From positions 1 through 31,501 of IMG/VR virus record IMGVR_UViG_3300000268_000002: a stretch of DNA of 31,501 bases, one strand, 5' to 3'. The notes below the pieces were generated by a model, which was given only the letters and a program-made list of their open reading frames with translations, was not told where the DNA came from and did not search any database. The position numbers were made by a program, and so were the translations under genes. This DNA is from a virus. Positions 1 to 8,294 of this stretch are shown here, in pieces (positions within the stretch are counted from its first letter, which is position 1; every line of letters begins with the position of its first letter).

Positions 1-2
1 AA

Positions 3-107
3 GCTGGAATCATGCGTGGTTTTGCTGTGCTAGATGAGAAGCGTTTTAAAGCGTGGTTAAACGAGCGTGATAACAGAGTTTTTAGAACTCGGACTGGAGT
101 GGTATGA
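3..107 (+). CDS. C-terminal end of an unidentified upstream protein (partial)
   Basis: Only the last 34 residues are in the window; the frame opens at base 3 and closes with TGA at 105-107. The tail is basic and polar, with a WLNERDNRVFRTRTG-type ending. The stop overlaps the next start in an ATGA, the coupling used throughout this genome, so I treat it as a real gene end. It precedes the adaptor, so a head or head-completion protein is likely by position only. Too little is present to name it. Confidence 0.6.
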   Translation, partial: AGIMRGFAVLDEKRFKAWLNERDNRVFRTRTGVV

Positions 108-724
108 GTTTCGCAACATACTCTGATTTAAAAACCTCAATTGCAGGATATTTGGCTCGGTCTGACTTGACCAGCCAGATTCCAGACTTCATTACATTTG
201 CTGAGAATCGACTCCGTAGAGAGTTGCGTATCCGTCAAATGCTAAAGTCAGTAACGACATCGACTGTATCTGGTGACTCTACTGTTGAGTTACCTGCTGA
301 CTTTATTGAGATTCGTGATTTTGTCGTAATGACAAACCCAATTCAGCCAATGAGTTACTCTAGCCCATCGGCATTGTCTAATGACCCAAGAGCATCAGAA
401 GTTGGTGTTCCTAAGTCTTACACAATTCTGGCTAACGAGTTCTTGCTGTCTCCTCCTCCTGATGGCATTTACACATTGAGAATGTTGTACTTTGCTGCAC
501 CTGCATATCTATCAAGCAGTAACGCATCTAATGTGTTTTTGAATATCGCACCTGATGCTTTGCTCTATGCTTCTTTGATTGAGGCAGAGCCGTATTTAAT
601 GAATGACGCTCGAATCAATACATGGGGAACTATGTACGACAGAGCGATTGCCTCTCTTGCCAAGTCTGACGAACAAGGTCAGTATTCTGGTGTTCCTTTA
701 GCAATGAAACTTACTCCAAGGTGA
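104..724 (+). CDS. Head-tail adaptor protein (SU10/P22 gp4-like)
   Basis: A 206-residue protein resembling the adaptors that form the ring under the portal in short-tailed phages. The N-terminus is helical (YSDLKTSIAGYLARSDL, then IPDFITFAENRLRRELRIRQM). It is followed by a beta-rich middle (LPADFIEIRDF) and a C-terminal helical part with LYASLIEAEPYLMND. This helix, beta insert, helix order and the length fit the family I know from SU10-like podoviruses. GGAG lies four bases before the ATG. It starts the tail module, five genes before the ejection proteins. The family assignment is by pattern recognition. Confidence 0.8.
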   Translation: MSFATYSDLKTSIAGYLARSDLTSQIPDFITFAENRLRRELRIRQMLKSVTTSTVSGDSTVELPADFIEIRDFVVMTNPIQPMSYSSPSALSNDPRASEVGVPKSYTILANEFLLSPPPDGIYTLRMLYFAAPAYLSSSNASNVFLNIAPDALLYASLIEAEPYLMNDARINTWGTMYDRAIASLAKSDEQGQYSGVPLAMKLTPR

Positions 725-728
725 AACT

Positions 729-1115
729 ATGGCTGAAATGTCAAACTATCTTGAGAACGCCTTAATTAACGGCACTCTCCGAGCAACATCCTACACAGCA
801 CCAACAACTGTGTATTTGGCACTCTACACTTCTGACCCAACAGACGCTGACACAGGTACTGAGGTATCTGGTACATCGTATGCTCGTCAGTCAATTACCT
901 TTGGTGCGCCTAGCAATGGTGCGACTACCAACTCTGCTGCTATTGAGTTTCCTCAAGCTGGTGGCTCATGGGGTACTGTTGCCTACATTGGTATTCGTGA
1001 TGCTTCTACAGCGGGTAACTTGCTGTATCACTCTCCGCTAGATGCTTCTAAGACTATTGCAACTGGCGATGTGTTCCGTATTGCGGCTGGTTCGTTGAGC
1101 GTCACATTGGCGTGA
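729..1115 (+). CDS. Small tail protein, mycobacteriophage Gp80-like/tail-fibre-like family
   Basis: A 128-residue all-beta-looking protein. It has the layout MSNYLENALINGTLR, then TVYLALYTSDPT, then SYARQSITFGAP, then a WGTVAYIGIRDA segment, ending in a hydrophobic DVFRIAAGSLSVTL. I recognise this order from a widespread small phage structural family often labelled tail-fibre-like or Gp80-like. GGTGA lies four bases before the ATG. Its place between adaptor and nozzle supports a virion role. Its exact position in the tail is unknown. Confidence 0.65.
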   Translation: MAEMSNYLENALINGTLRATSYTAPTTVYLALYTSDPTDADTGTEVSGTSYARQSITFGAPSNGATTNSAAIEFPQAGGSWGTVAYIGIRDASTAGNLLYHSPLDASKTIATGDVFRIAAGSLSVTLA

Positions 1116-1116
1116 G

Positions 1117-2007
1117 ATGGCTGATTTACTGCCTCCGTGGACGATTGATTCGCTAGACCAATTAAAGTCTAGCATTGATGACTTAACACTCACACTCGAT
1201 AGTCCACTTTATGAAACCTCAGTAACCCTCTGGGATGCTTATGCGTCCGTGAGTGCGTCTGCGACTGTTACAGCGGATGCTACTAGGGTTCAGTATGGTG
1301 GGGCGGCAGTAAATGGAACGGCAACAGTAACGGCTGATGGCACTCGTGTCCAGTTAGCAAGTGCAAGCATTGATTGTTCTGCAAGCGTTACTTGTGCAGG
1401 TACAAGAGTACAGAACGCCTCGGTAGGAATTGATGCAGTAGCAATTGTTACTTGCGATGCTATCAGGGTTCAGTTTGCTAGTGCAAGTATTACGGCAAGT
1501 GCTGATGTAACTGCTGTAGGCGGCATTGTTAAGGATGGTGTTGCCTCGATTACTGGAAATGCAACTGTTACGGCTAATGGCGGTATTGTTGCTGAAGGTG
1601 TAGCGGCTATCACAGGAAACGCTACAGTAAGCGCCTCTGGTATTCGTGTTCAGAACGCTGTTAGTAGCATAGACGCAACGGCTACTGTAACTGCTGAAGC
1701 AATCAGGGTAGCAGATGCAAGTGCAAGTGTTAGTGCTAATGCAACATTGACAGCAAATGCAACTGCTGATTATGCAGGTTCTGCGGCTGTAACTGGTACG
1801 GCTACGATCACAGCAAAGGGTGTTATTCTTGGTGAAAACTGGACACCAGTACCAGAGGATGAGAATACTTGGACACCAGTATCTAGCGATTCAAACACTT
1901 GGACAGTAGTTTCTAGTGACACAAATACATGGACACCTGTGTCTGCTAATGACAACACATGGACAATACAGGCTCAAGGAAGTAACACATGGCTACGACA
2001 AAACTAA
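1117..2007 (+). CDS. Tandem-repeat tail protein (20-residue and 10-residue periods)
   Basis: A 296-residue protein starting one base after the previous stop. Residues 13-32 (LDQLKSSIDDLTLTLDSPLY) form a box that reappears in the next gene. Residues 43-242 are ten gap-free 20-residue units of the form xASIxAxATVTAxxxRVQxA. From about 241 a 10-residue unit with NTW at its head (NTWTPVSSDS type) repeats about six times to the C-terminus. Ser/Thr/Ala/Val dominate and charge is low, which suggests a beta-solenoid or stacked beta arms. The last 19 bases overlap the nozzle gene. A fibre or tail-surface role is inferred from context. Confidence 0.75.
   Translation: MADLLPPWTIDSLDQLKSSIDDLTLTLDSPLYETSVTLWDAYASVSASATVTADATRVQYGGAAVNGTATVTADGTRVQLASASIDCSASVTCAGTRVQNASVGIDAVAIVTCDAIRVQFASASITASADVTAVGGIVKDGVASITGNATVTANGGIVAEGVAAITGNATVSASGIRVQNAVSSIDATATVTAEAIRVADASASVSANATLTANATADYAGSAAVTGTATITAKGVILGENWTPVPEDENTWTPVSSDSNTWTVVSSDTNTWTPVSANDNTWTIQAQGSNTWLRQN
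1243..1842 (+). repeat. Ten 60-bp coding repeats
   Basis: Bases encode ten consecutive 20-residue units without indels. Units differ at third positions and at variable residues, so nucleotide identity is partial while the protein period is exact. The end of each unit is most often RVQ plus a small residue. Confidence 0.8.
1843..2004 (+). repeat. Five to six 30-bp coding repeats (NTW units)
   Basis: Each unit encodes NTW followed by seven residues. In the last three units Thr-Trp is written ACATGG, which creates an out-of-frame ATG. The last of these is the start codon of the nozzle gene at 1989. Confidence 0.75.
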
Positions 2008-3434
2008 CATTTGGTGAATGGATGCCTGACCAACCTAGCATTACTGGTGCTTTGGTTGATGCTAAGAATGTAGTTTCTCAGGCTGTAGGCTACGGACCAC
2101 TTCCCACAGCGGCTACTTTCTCTGCTGCGGCTTCTGAAAACCTTACTACATTGGTAGCAGGGAAAACCCCAGTAAACGCTACTAAGTTGTTTGCTGCTGG
2201 CTCAACTAAGATTTTTGATGTTTCTGGTGTTGGTGCTTTGACCAATGTCTCAAAGTCTGGTGGTTACACACCTAATGCTAACAACGACAGATTCCGTTTT
2301 ACTCAGTTTGGCAATGTGATTATTGGCACTAACAATAGTGATGCAATGCAAGCCTACACTTTGGGTACTTCTACGGCATTTGCTGACTTAGCGGCTGGTG
2401 CGCCTATATGTAAGTTTTTGACTGTCGTGCGTGATTTCGTGGTGACAGCGTTTACGACTGAGAGTTCTACTGTCTATCCTGCTCGTGTTAGATGGTCTGG
2501 AATCAACGATGAGACTACATGGGGAACAAGCCAAGTAACTCAAGCAGACTTCCAAGATATTCCTGATGGTGGTCAGATTGTTGGCATCCGTGGTGGTGAG
2601 TTTGGTCTTGTCTTGATGGAAAAAGGTATTAGCCGCATGAGTTATGTCGGCACTCCTTTCATTTTCCAATTTGACAATATCTCTCGTGGTAAGGGATGTA
2701 TTGCGGCAGGTTCTATTGCTCAAATCCAAGGTGTTACATTCTTCTTGAGTGACGATGGCTTTTATATGTGTGATGGACAGCAAGTCACAGCCATTGGATC
2801 AGAGAAGGTTGATCGGTGGTTCTTCTCAAACGCTGATGAGAGTGGCTTTGACACAATGTCAGCGGCTGTTGACCCTGTACGCAAGTTGGTTATCTGGAAT
2901 TTCAAAACTACATTTGCACAGCGTCAACTAATCATTTATAACTTCAGAACACAGAAGTGGACTTATGGCGATGCAGGTACTGATTACATTTCAGACGCTT
3001 CTACCTCTGCCACTACGCTTGAGGGATTGGATTCGATCTCTAGCAGCATTGACGCTTTGACAGTATCTCTGGACTCTATTCTGTACATGGGCGGTAAATA
3101 CTTCCTTGGCGGTACAAGTGGTGCTTATGTGATTACCTATAACGGAGCAAACGCTACTGGAAACATCATTACAGGCGATTTAAACGCTGGTGGTAGATCG
3201 GTAGTTACTTTGGCTCGTCCATTGATTGACGGAGGCTCTGCGACTGTTGCTGTGGCTTCTAGGACGCTTTTGAGTGAGCAACCATCGTTTGGAACAGCAG
3301 TAGCGGCTGATTCTGACAATAGAGTCTCACTAAGGTCTAATGGCAACTTCCATCAGTTTAGAATTGTTCCGACTGGCACATGGAAAACTGCTGTTGCTTT
3401 GGATGTTGAAGTCCAAGGACAGGGGACTCGCTGA
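1989..3434 (+). CDS. Tail nozzle / packaged-DNA stabilisation protein (P22 gp10-like)
   Basis: A 481-residue protein matching the beta-propeller tail-hub family (P22 gp10, SU10 nozzle). The N-terminus has the typical opening LTFGEWMPDQPSITGALVDAKNVV. Propeller-like strands include KLFAAGSTKIFDVSG, FRFTQFGNVIIGTN, VRWSGINDETTW, FFLSDDGFYMCDGQ and LIIYNFRTQKWTYG. Residues 347-366 hold an LDSxxSSIDALTVSLDS box shared with the preceding gene. The start lies inside that gene's last repeat, a 19-base overlap, so translation is probably coupled. It would close the tail tube below the adaptor. Confidence 0.82.
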   Translation: MATTKLTFGEWMPDQPSITGALVDAKNVVSQAVGYGPLPTAATFSAAASENLTTLVAGKTPVNATKLFAAGSTKIFDVSGVGALTNVSKSGGYTPNANNDRFRFTQFGNVIIGTNNSDAMQAYTLGTSTAFADLAAGAPICKFLTVVRDFVVTAFTTESSTVYPARVRWSGINDETTWGTSQVTQADFQDIPDGGQIVGIRGGEFGLVLMEKGISRMSYVGTPFIFQFDNISRGKGCIAAGSIAQIQGVTFFLSDDGFYMCDGQQVTAIGSEKVDRWFFSNADESGFDTMSAAVDPVRKLVIWNFKTTFAQRQLIIYNFRTQKWTYGDAGTDYISDASTSATTLEGLDSISSSIDALTVSLDSILYMGGKYFLGGTSGAYVITYNGANATGNIITGDLNAGGRSVVTLARPLIDGGSATVAVASRTLLSEQPSFGTAVAADSDNRVSLRSNGNFHQFRIVPTGTWKTAVALDVEVQGQGTR

Positions 3435-4219
3435 TGTTTAGAAGTCTCCCTCCTTTTGGTGGCGATCAGCGTCAAGTTGCTGAGGTTGTCCGTGGCATCA
3501 TGGATGGCAAGACCAACAACACAGGGACTGTCACTTTGGCGACTGGTGGTGCTACTACTACCACTTTGAATGATCTTAGGATAGGTGGAAACAGCGTTAT
3601 TTTGTTTGCTCCTACCTCTGCTGCTGCCTTTGCTGATTCTATTCCCTATGGGGCTTTTCAGGACTCTACAGACCAGACTGCTGCTAGTACGACTGTTGCT
3701 TATCCTATTACCTTTGATACAACCGACTTCTCTAATGGAATTACGTTATCAAATAGTTCTAGGTTAAATGTAAAAAACGCAGGACTCTACAACTTACAGT
3801 TTTCCATTCAGTTTAAGAACACCACAAACGATGGTCAAGATGTGGATGTTTGGTTTCGTAAGAATGGAACAAATATCGCAAACTCAAACAGTAGATTTCA
3901 CCCTCCTCCGAGGAAAAGTGCTGGTGACCCAAGTCATATCATTGCTGCATTGAATTTCTTTGTTGACATGGCTGCTAATGATTATGTTGAGATTATGTGG
4001 AGAACTGAAAATACTGGTGTAAGTATTGAGCATTTTGGGACAAGCACAAGCCCAACAAGACCTGCTGTGCCATCAGTTATAACGACTATGAATTTAGTGG
4101 GTGGTTCTGGTGCTTTTGATGGTATTTATGTTAGTAGCCAAGGACAAGGAACAGCTACGATCACGCACTTTGCAAATTCAACCGCCAATAAGACTTACAA
4201 ATATGTTGTTATTGGTTAA
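3434..4219 (+). CDS. Virion surface protein with a C1q/TNF-like jelly-roll middle
   Basis: 261 residues, starting at a TGATG junction with the nozzle. The first 50 residues are low complexity. From about residue 95, YPITFDTTDFSNGITLSN, then NVKNAGLYNLQFSIQFKN, then VDVWFRKNGTNIANS, and later DYVEIMWRTENTGVSIEHFGT follow the strand order of C1q/TNF-type jelly rolls common in phage receptor-binding or decoration proteins. The C-terminus is a separate beta segment (YVSSQGQGTATITHF). A fibre-associated or host-binding role is inferred from fold type and position. Confidence 0.6.
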   Translation: MFRSLPPFGGDQRQVAEVVRGIMDGKTNNTGTVTLATGGATTTTLNDLRIGGNSVILFAPTSAAAFADSIPYGAFQDSTDQTAASTTVAYPITFDTTDFSNGITLSNSSRLNVKNAGLYNLQFSIQFKNTTNDGQDVDVWFRKNGTNIANSNSRFHPPPRKSAGDPSHIIAALNFFVDMAANDYVEIMWRTENTGVSIEHFGTSTSPTRPAVPSVITTMNLVGGSGAFDGIYVSSQGQGTATITHFANSTANKTYKYVVIG

Positions 4220-4234
4220 CTTTCAATCTATAAT
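4206..4234 (+). promoter_or_regulatory. Sigma70-type promoter for the ejection/fibre genes
   Basis: A perfect -10 TATAAT (4229-4234) stands 17 bases after TTGTTA (4206-4211), a 4/6 match to the -35 consensus. The predicted start near 4241 gives a leader of about 43 bases before the gene at 4284. The -35 lies in the last codons of the upstream gene. It is one of the best consensus promoters in the window. Confidence 0.65.
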
Positions 4235-4264
4235 GGATTCCGTGGATGACCCGCTATGGAATCC
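4235..4264 (+). promoter_or_regulatory. Inverted repeat/hairpin overlapping the transcription start
   Basis: GGATTCC (4235-4241) pairs with GGAATCC (4258-4264), and inside it GTGG (4242-4245) can pair with CCGC (4251-4254). No T-run follows, so it is not an intrinsic terminator. Because the predicted start is about 4241, the full hairpin forms only on read-through RNA from upstream. On DNA it could be an operator. Confidence 0.5.
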
Positions 4265-4283
4265 GAAACTCTAGGAGTAAAAC

Positions 4284-5105
4284 ATGGCGACTACTACCAC
4301 TTCTCAAATTGACCCAACAATCCAACCATTTCTAACTTATGGTTTGACTGAGGCACAAAAGCTGTATCAAGGCGGTGGTCCTCAGTACTATGGTGGTCAG
4401 ACTTATGTAAGCCCATCTGAGACTACTCAAACTGGTTTACAGGCTCTTGAGCAACGAGCAAAGTTGGGTAATCCATTACTTCAGTCTGCACAAGGTCAAT
4501 TGCAAAACACTATTTCTGGTGGATTCTTGCAAGGCAATCCATTCTTTCAAGGTGCTTTCCAACCTGCGGCAACAGCGGCAGAGGCTCAGTTTAAGCAAAC
4601 ATTGGGTGATGTAGGTTCTGCGGCATCCAAAGCAGGTCGCTATGGTGGCGGTGCAATGCAATCTTTGCAAGATCGTGCAAGCGGTCAATTTGCTAAGAGT
4701 TTGGCTGATACTGCTGGACAACTGGCTTATCAGAACTATGCCCAAGAAAGAGCCATGCAACAAGCGGCTACGATGGCTGCCCCACAAATGGCTTCTGCTG
4801 ACTACCAAGACATTCAGAACTTGTTAGCGGCAGGTCAGGCTCGTGAGGGTTATACAGGTCAACAGCAACAAGCTGATATTGCTCGATTTAACTTCTTGCA
4901 AAACCAACCACAACAGAACTTGCAGAACTATCTGTCATTGGTTTATGGCAACCCATTGGGTCGTGTTGGTCAATCTACAACAAGTGGTGCGGCAGACACT
5001 TCTGCTCTGCAAAACTTGTTAGGCGGTGCGGCTGTATTAGGTGGACTAGAAAAGAATACAGGGTGGCTCAGTAAGGGATGGAACGCCTTGTTTAATACAC
5101 CTTAA
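4284..5105 (+). CDS. Putative DNA-ejection / internal virion protein
   Basis: 273 residues, Gln/Ala/Gly-rich and helical. After a Thr-rich start it has the block NPFFQGAFQPAATAAEAQF, then VGSAASKAGRYGGGAMQSLQ, then a long Q-rich helix (ENYAQERAMQQAAT-like region near 150-200), and a Gly/Ala segment LLGGAAVLGG near the C-terminus. I associate this layout with P22 gp7-like ejection or tail-lumen proteins. GGAG lies seven bases before the ATG. It is first of three such genes and directly follows the promoter at 4206. Confidence 0.6.
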   Translation: MATTTTSQIDPTIQPFLTYGLTEAQKLYQGGGPQYYGGQTYVSPSETTQTGLQALEQRAKLGNPLLQSAQGQLQNTISGGFLQGNPFFQGAFQPAATAAEAQFKQTLGDVGSAASKAGRYGGGAMQSLQDRASGQFAKSLADTAGQLAYQNYAQERAMQQAATMAAPQMASADYQDIQNLLAAGQAREGYTGQQQQADIARFNFLQNQPQQNLQNYLSLVYGNPLGRVGQSTTSGAADTSALQNLLGGAAVLGGLEKNTGWLSKGWNALFNTP

Positions 5106-5115
5106 GGAATAAATC

Positions 5116-6393
5116 ATGGCTGGACTATTAGACATTTTTGGTACTGGTGGAGTGGACACTATGGGTCTGCTCGGTATGTCTCCCGAGGACATTAAGCGTA
5201 GTCGTGACGATGCTCAAGCACAAGCCTTGTATGCCCTAGCAGGTAGATTGTTCCAAGGTGGTAATACTGGTCAGTCTATTGCTGAAGGTTTGCAAGCTGG
5301 TCAGAAAGCCTACAAAGGTGGCATTACTGATGTTATGCAAGGTCAGTTGCAGAATGTTCAATTGCAAGACTTGATTCGTAAGCGTCAATTAGAACAACAA
5401 GGATTGGCAGAACAAAAGCGTATTCAGACTATATTGAGTCAAGGCGTAACTCCAGAACAAGTTACATACGATGGCGTACCAAGTCAATTCCCTGCCCGGG
5501 ATGACCAAGGTAACTTAATGCCAAATATGGCTATAAAACCATCTGGTTTTGATATAGGTCGTATTGCACCGCAGTTAATGGGTTCTGCTGAAGGACGCAA
5601 GACATTGGCTGAATTGATGGCTGCTCAAAAGGCGATATCAGGTGAGACTACTACATTGGCTGAAGGTGCTAATCTTATTAGGATTAACCCTGTTACAGGA
5701 AAAGTTGAAACTGTTGCTCAAGGCGCACCAAAGCGTGAGCCAGTACCTAGTGCAATTGCTGAATACAATTTTGCAAAAGACCAAGGTTTTAAAGGAACTT
5801 TCCAAGATTTTGAGTTGGCTAAACGATCCGCTGGCGCACCTAAATTAGCGGTAGATTTAAAAGACCCAACAGCAGTAGCAAAAGCACAATCTGATGTTTT
5901 AAAAGATTGGCGTGGTGTTGTAAAAGATACTGGTGCAATGGAAGTTGCTGATAGATTTAAAGCGGCAAAATCTGCTGTTCAAGAGGGCAACTCAGGAAAC
6001 AAAGCCGCTGATGGTGCATTGATTTATGCAATCGGTAAGATTTATGACCCATCAGGCGCTGTTCAAGAAGGCGATAAAGCCACAATTCTTGGCAATCGTT
6101 CTATCCCACAATCAATTAAAGCCTATGCTCAACGAGCATTGAATGGTCAATCATTGCTCCCAGAAGAACGAGCAGGTTTGCTTGCAGTAGCGTCTAAGGT
6201 TGTTGAGTCAAAGGCTCGTAACCTTGAAGCACAAAAAGCACCTTATACAAGTATTGCTCAACAATTAGGCGGTAATGGTTCTTTGTTGCTAAACCCTCTT
6301 TCAGAAGCGCTGGCTGCTACTGTTGAAATGTCTCCTGCAATGCCATCGATGGCTGACATTCAAGCTGAGATTGCTCGTAGAAGGAAACCATAA
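5116..6393 (+). CDS. Putative internal virion/ejection protein
   Basis: 425 residues, mainly helical, Gln- and Ala-rich. The N-terminus (LLGMSPEDIKRSRDDAQAQA, LAGRLFQGGNTGQSIAEGL) is followed by a predicted coiled coil near 75-105 and a middle without recognisable motifs. The C-terminus ends in a short amphipathic MADIQAEIARRRKP helix. AAGGA lies seven bases before the ATG, and the stop overlaps the next start (TAATG). Its place between two ejection-like genes supports co-packaging and release with the DNA. Confidence 0.55.
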   Translation: MAGLLDIFGTGGVDTMGLLGMSPEDIKRSRDDAQAQALYALAGRLFQGGNTGQSIAEGLQAGQKAYKGGITDVMQGQLQNVQLQDLIRKRQLEQQGLAEQKRIQTILSQGVTPEQVTYDGVPSQFPARDDQGNLMPNMAIKPSGFDIGRIAPQLMGSAEGRKTLAELMAAQKAISGETTTLAEGANLIRINPVTGKVETVAQGAPKREPVPSAIAEYNFAKDQGFKGTFQDFELAKRSAGAPKLAVDLKDPTAVAKAQSDVLKDWRGVVKDTGAMEVADRFKAAKSAVQEGNSGNKAADGALIYAIGKIYDPSGAVQEGDKATILGNRSIPQSIKAYAQRALNGQSLLPEERAGLLAVASKVVESKARNLEAQKAPYTSIAQQLGGNGSLLLNPLSEALAATVEMSPAMPSMADIQAEIARRRKP

Positions 6394-8291
6394 TGGACTT
6401 AACTAAACTGTCAGACGAGGACTTGTTGGCGCTGCAATTAGGCGACTTATCAAAAGTCTCTGATGCAGGTTTGGCTATTCTTGGTGGGACTGCTGTTGAG
6501 CAACCAAAGCCTACTAAGAAAATGACAAGGGCAGAGGCTATCAAGGAAATCACTACTGCACCTAAAGCTGAACAAATGCAATTAGGTAGTGTTAGTGATT
6601 TTGGTCGCCAATTAGGTTTGACAGGCAGAGCCGCAGTAACTGGTGCTTTGTCTATTCCTACAATGGGTGCTGATGCGCTTACAGGGCTTATCAATCTGTT
6701 AGCAGGTCGTCAAGTCATGCAACCTACTAGCCAAGCATTGCAAGGCTTAATGACGCAAGCTGGTGTTCCTTCTCCACAGACACCACAAGAGCGTGTCGTT
6801 CAAGATGTAACAAGTGCAGGTTTTGGTGTTGCTGGTCCTGCATCTATGGCTAGAAATATGCCATCGGCAGTACAAGAATTCTTCACTAAGAGTTTAGGTA
6901 CTCAGGGCGCTGCGGCTACGGCAGGTGCATTGGCTTCTGGTGCGGCTAGAGAAAGTGATGTTGGTCCTGTTGGTCAAACTGTTGGCGCTTTGATGGGTTC
7001 TATTGGTGCGGGTGGTGCGGTAGGTGCTGCTCCTGTTCTTGCTAGAACTACTAAAGAGATTGTTCGTCCATTTACACAAGCAGGTCGTGAAGTTATCACA
7101 GGCAATGTGTTGCGTGGTTTGGCTACTGATGCTGAACAAGCAATTAAAGCAGGTGAGACTTTTGTGCCTAAAGTTGGTGGATATACGCCTACTACTGCAC
7201 AAGCCACAAGAGATATTGGTTTGATTAGCGCAGAGACTCCTATCCGTGGATTGGATGTAACTGGTGGTCGTTTTGGTGTTCAGACTGCTGAAGCTAATCA
7301 GGCTCGTATGGCTGTATTGAATCGTCTTGCAAAGGACGAGGATGTATTGCAAGCGGCTTTAAAGAAGCGTGATGAGGTTACTGCACCATTGAGAGAGCAA
7401 GCATTTGCCAACTCTACTGTTGACCCTGACACATTCCAGTCTGGTGTTGCTTTGACTGTTAACAAGACTATTGATGACATTCTCAATTCTCCTGTTGGCA
7501 AGCGTCAGACTGTCATGTCTGTGCTAAACGATGCTAAAGACGATATTGCTAGAGCATCTACCCCTGCTGAACTGTATGAGATTCGCAAGGATTTGAGGGC
7601 TGCTGCTCAAGGCTTGTTAGACAAGTCTGCTAAGAACGGACCTACCTCTGGTGCATACAGAGCCGCTAAACCTCAACTTGAGGCTGTTATTCGTGCGGTG
7701 GACGATGCTATTGAAGCAGGTGCTACTGGATACAAAGATTACTTGAGAAAGTATGCGGCTTCTAGCAAAGGAATTGAGCGTCTTGAGGCGGCACAAGAGT
7801 TCAAGAACAAGGTTCTATCTACAACTCCTGACCCATCAAGAGTTAACGACTATTTGATTTCTCAACCTAAGTTTTTAAATGCTATTCGTTCAGCAGAAAA
7901 AGAGACTAAGTTGTCTAACACTCAGTTGGCTGTTTTGCGTAAGGTGGCAGAAGACTTAGATAGTGGTGTATTGCCAAGAGCAACAAAGCCAGCAGGTTCA
8001 GATACATTTAAAAACATGAGTACCGCTAATGTGATTGGTGGAATGATTGGTAAACAGATGTTTGGTGATGTTCCACTTGCTTTGCAAAAGGTAACTGCAC
8101 CAATGAATTGGCTTTATAACGGCACAGACGATGCTATTCGTGAGTTGTTGGTTGATGCAATGCTAGACCCTAAACTAGCGGCTACATTGATGAAAAAAGC
8201 ATCAGTTATGACAGTAGAGCCTCTAAACAGAGAATTGCAACGCAAAGCACTAGCATTGGGCTATGGTGCTGCATTTGGATTAACGGAGTAA
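6393..8291 (+). CDS. Large ejection protein with hydrophobic Gly/Ala segments
   Basis: 632 residues. About 90-250 is rich in Gly/Ala/Val with stretches such as GFGVAGPASMARNMP, GAAATAGALASGAA and VGALMGSIGAGGAVGAAP that could insert into membrane. The remainder is charged and helical (NQARMAVLNRLAKDEDVLQAAL, AYRAAKPQLEAVIRAVDDAIEAG). Pore-forming ejection proteins of short-tailed phages have this division into hydrophobic Gly/Ala and soluble helical parts. GAAGGA precedes the ATG. No lytic transglycosylase motif was seen. The function is inferred from composition and context. Confidence 0.58.
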   Translation: MDLTKLSDEDLLALQLGDLSKVSDAGLAILGGTAVEQPKPTKKMTRAEAIKEITTAPKAEQMQLGSVSDFGRQLGLTGRAAVTGALSIPTMGADALTGLINLLAGRQVMQPTSQALQGLMTQAGVPSPQTPQERVVQDVTSAGFGVAGPASMARNMPSAVQEFFTKSLGTQGAAATAGALASGAARESDVGPVGQTVGALMGSIGAGGAVGAAPVLARTTKEIVRPFTQAGREVITGNVLRGLATDAEQAIKAGETFVPKVGGYTPTTAQATRDIGLISAETPIRGLDVTGGRFGVQTAEANQARMAVLNRLAKDEDVLQAALKKRDEVTAPLREQAFANSTVDPDTFQSGVALTVNKTIDDILNSPVGKRQTVMSVLNDAKDDIARASTPAELYEIRKDLRAAAQGLLDKSAKNGPTSGAYRAAKPQLEAVIRAVDDAIEAGATGYKDYLRKYAASSKGIERLEAAQEFKNKVLSTTPDPSRVNDYLISQPKFLNAIRSAEKETKLSNTQLAVLRKVAEDLDSGVLPRATKPAGSDTFKNMSTANVIGGMIGKQMFGDVPLALQKVTAPMNWLYNGTDDAIRELLVDAMLDPKLAATLMKKASVMTVEPLNRELQRKALALGYGAAFGLTE

Positions 8292-8294
8292 AAC

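Noticed and set aside
2388-2783. 131-residue minus-strand frame inside the nozzle gene
   Set aside because: It lies antisense to a clearly coding propeller gene, has no ribosome-binding site or operon partner, and its product is Ser/Thr/Arg-rich without pattern.
6894-7352. 152-residue minus-strand frame inside the large ejection protein
   Set aside because: Its Ser/Thr/Asn/Cys-rich product is the expected antisense of the Gly/Ala-rich coding sequence, and no signals precede it.
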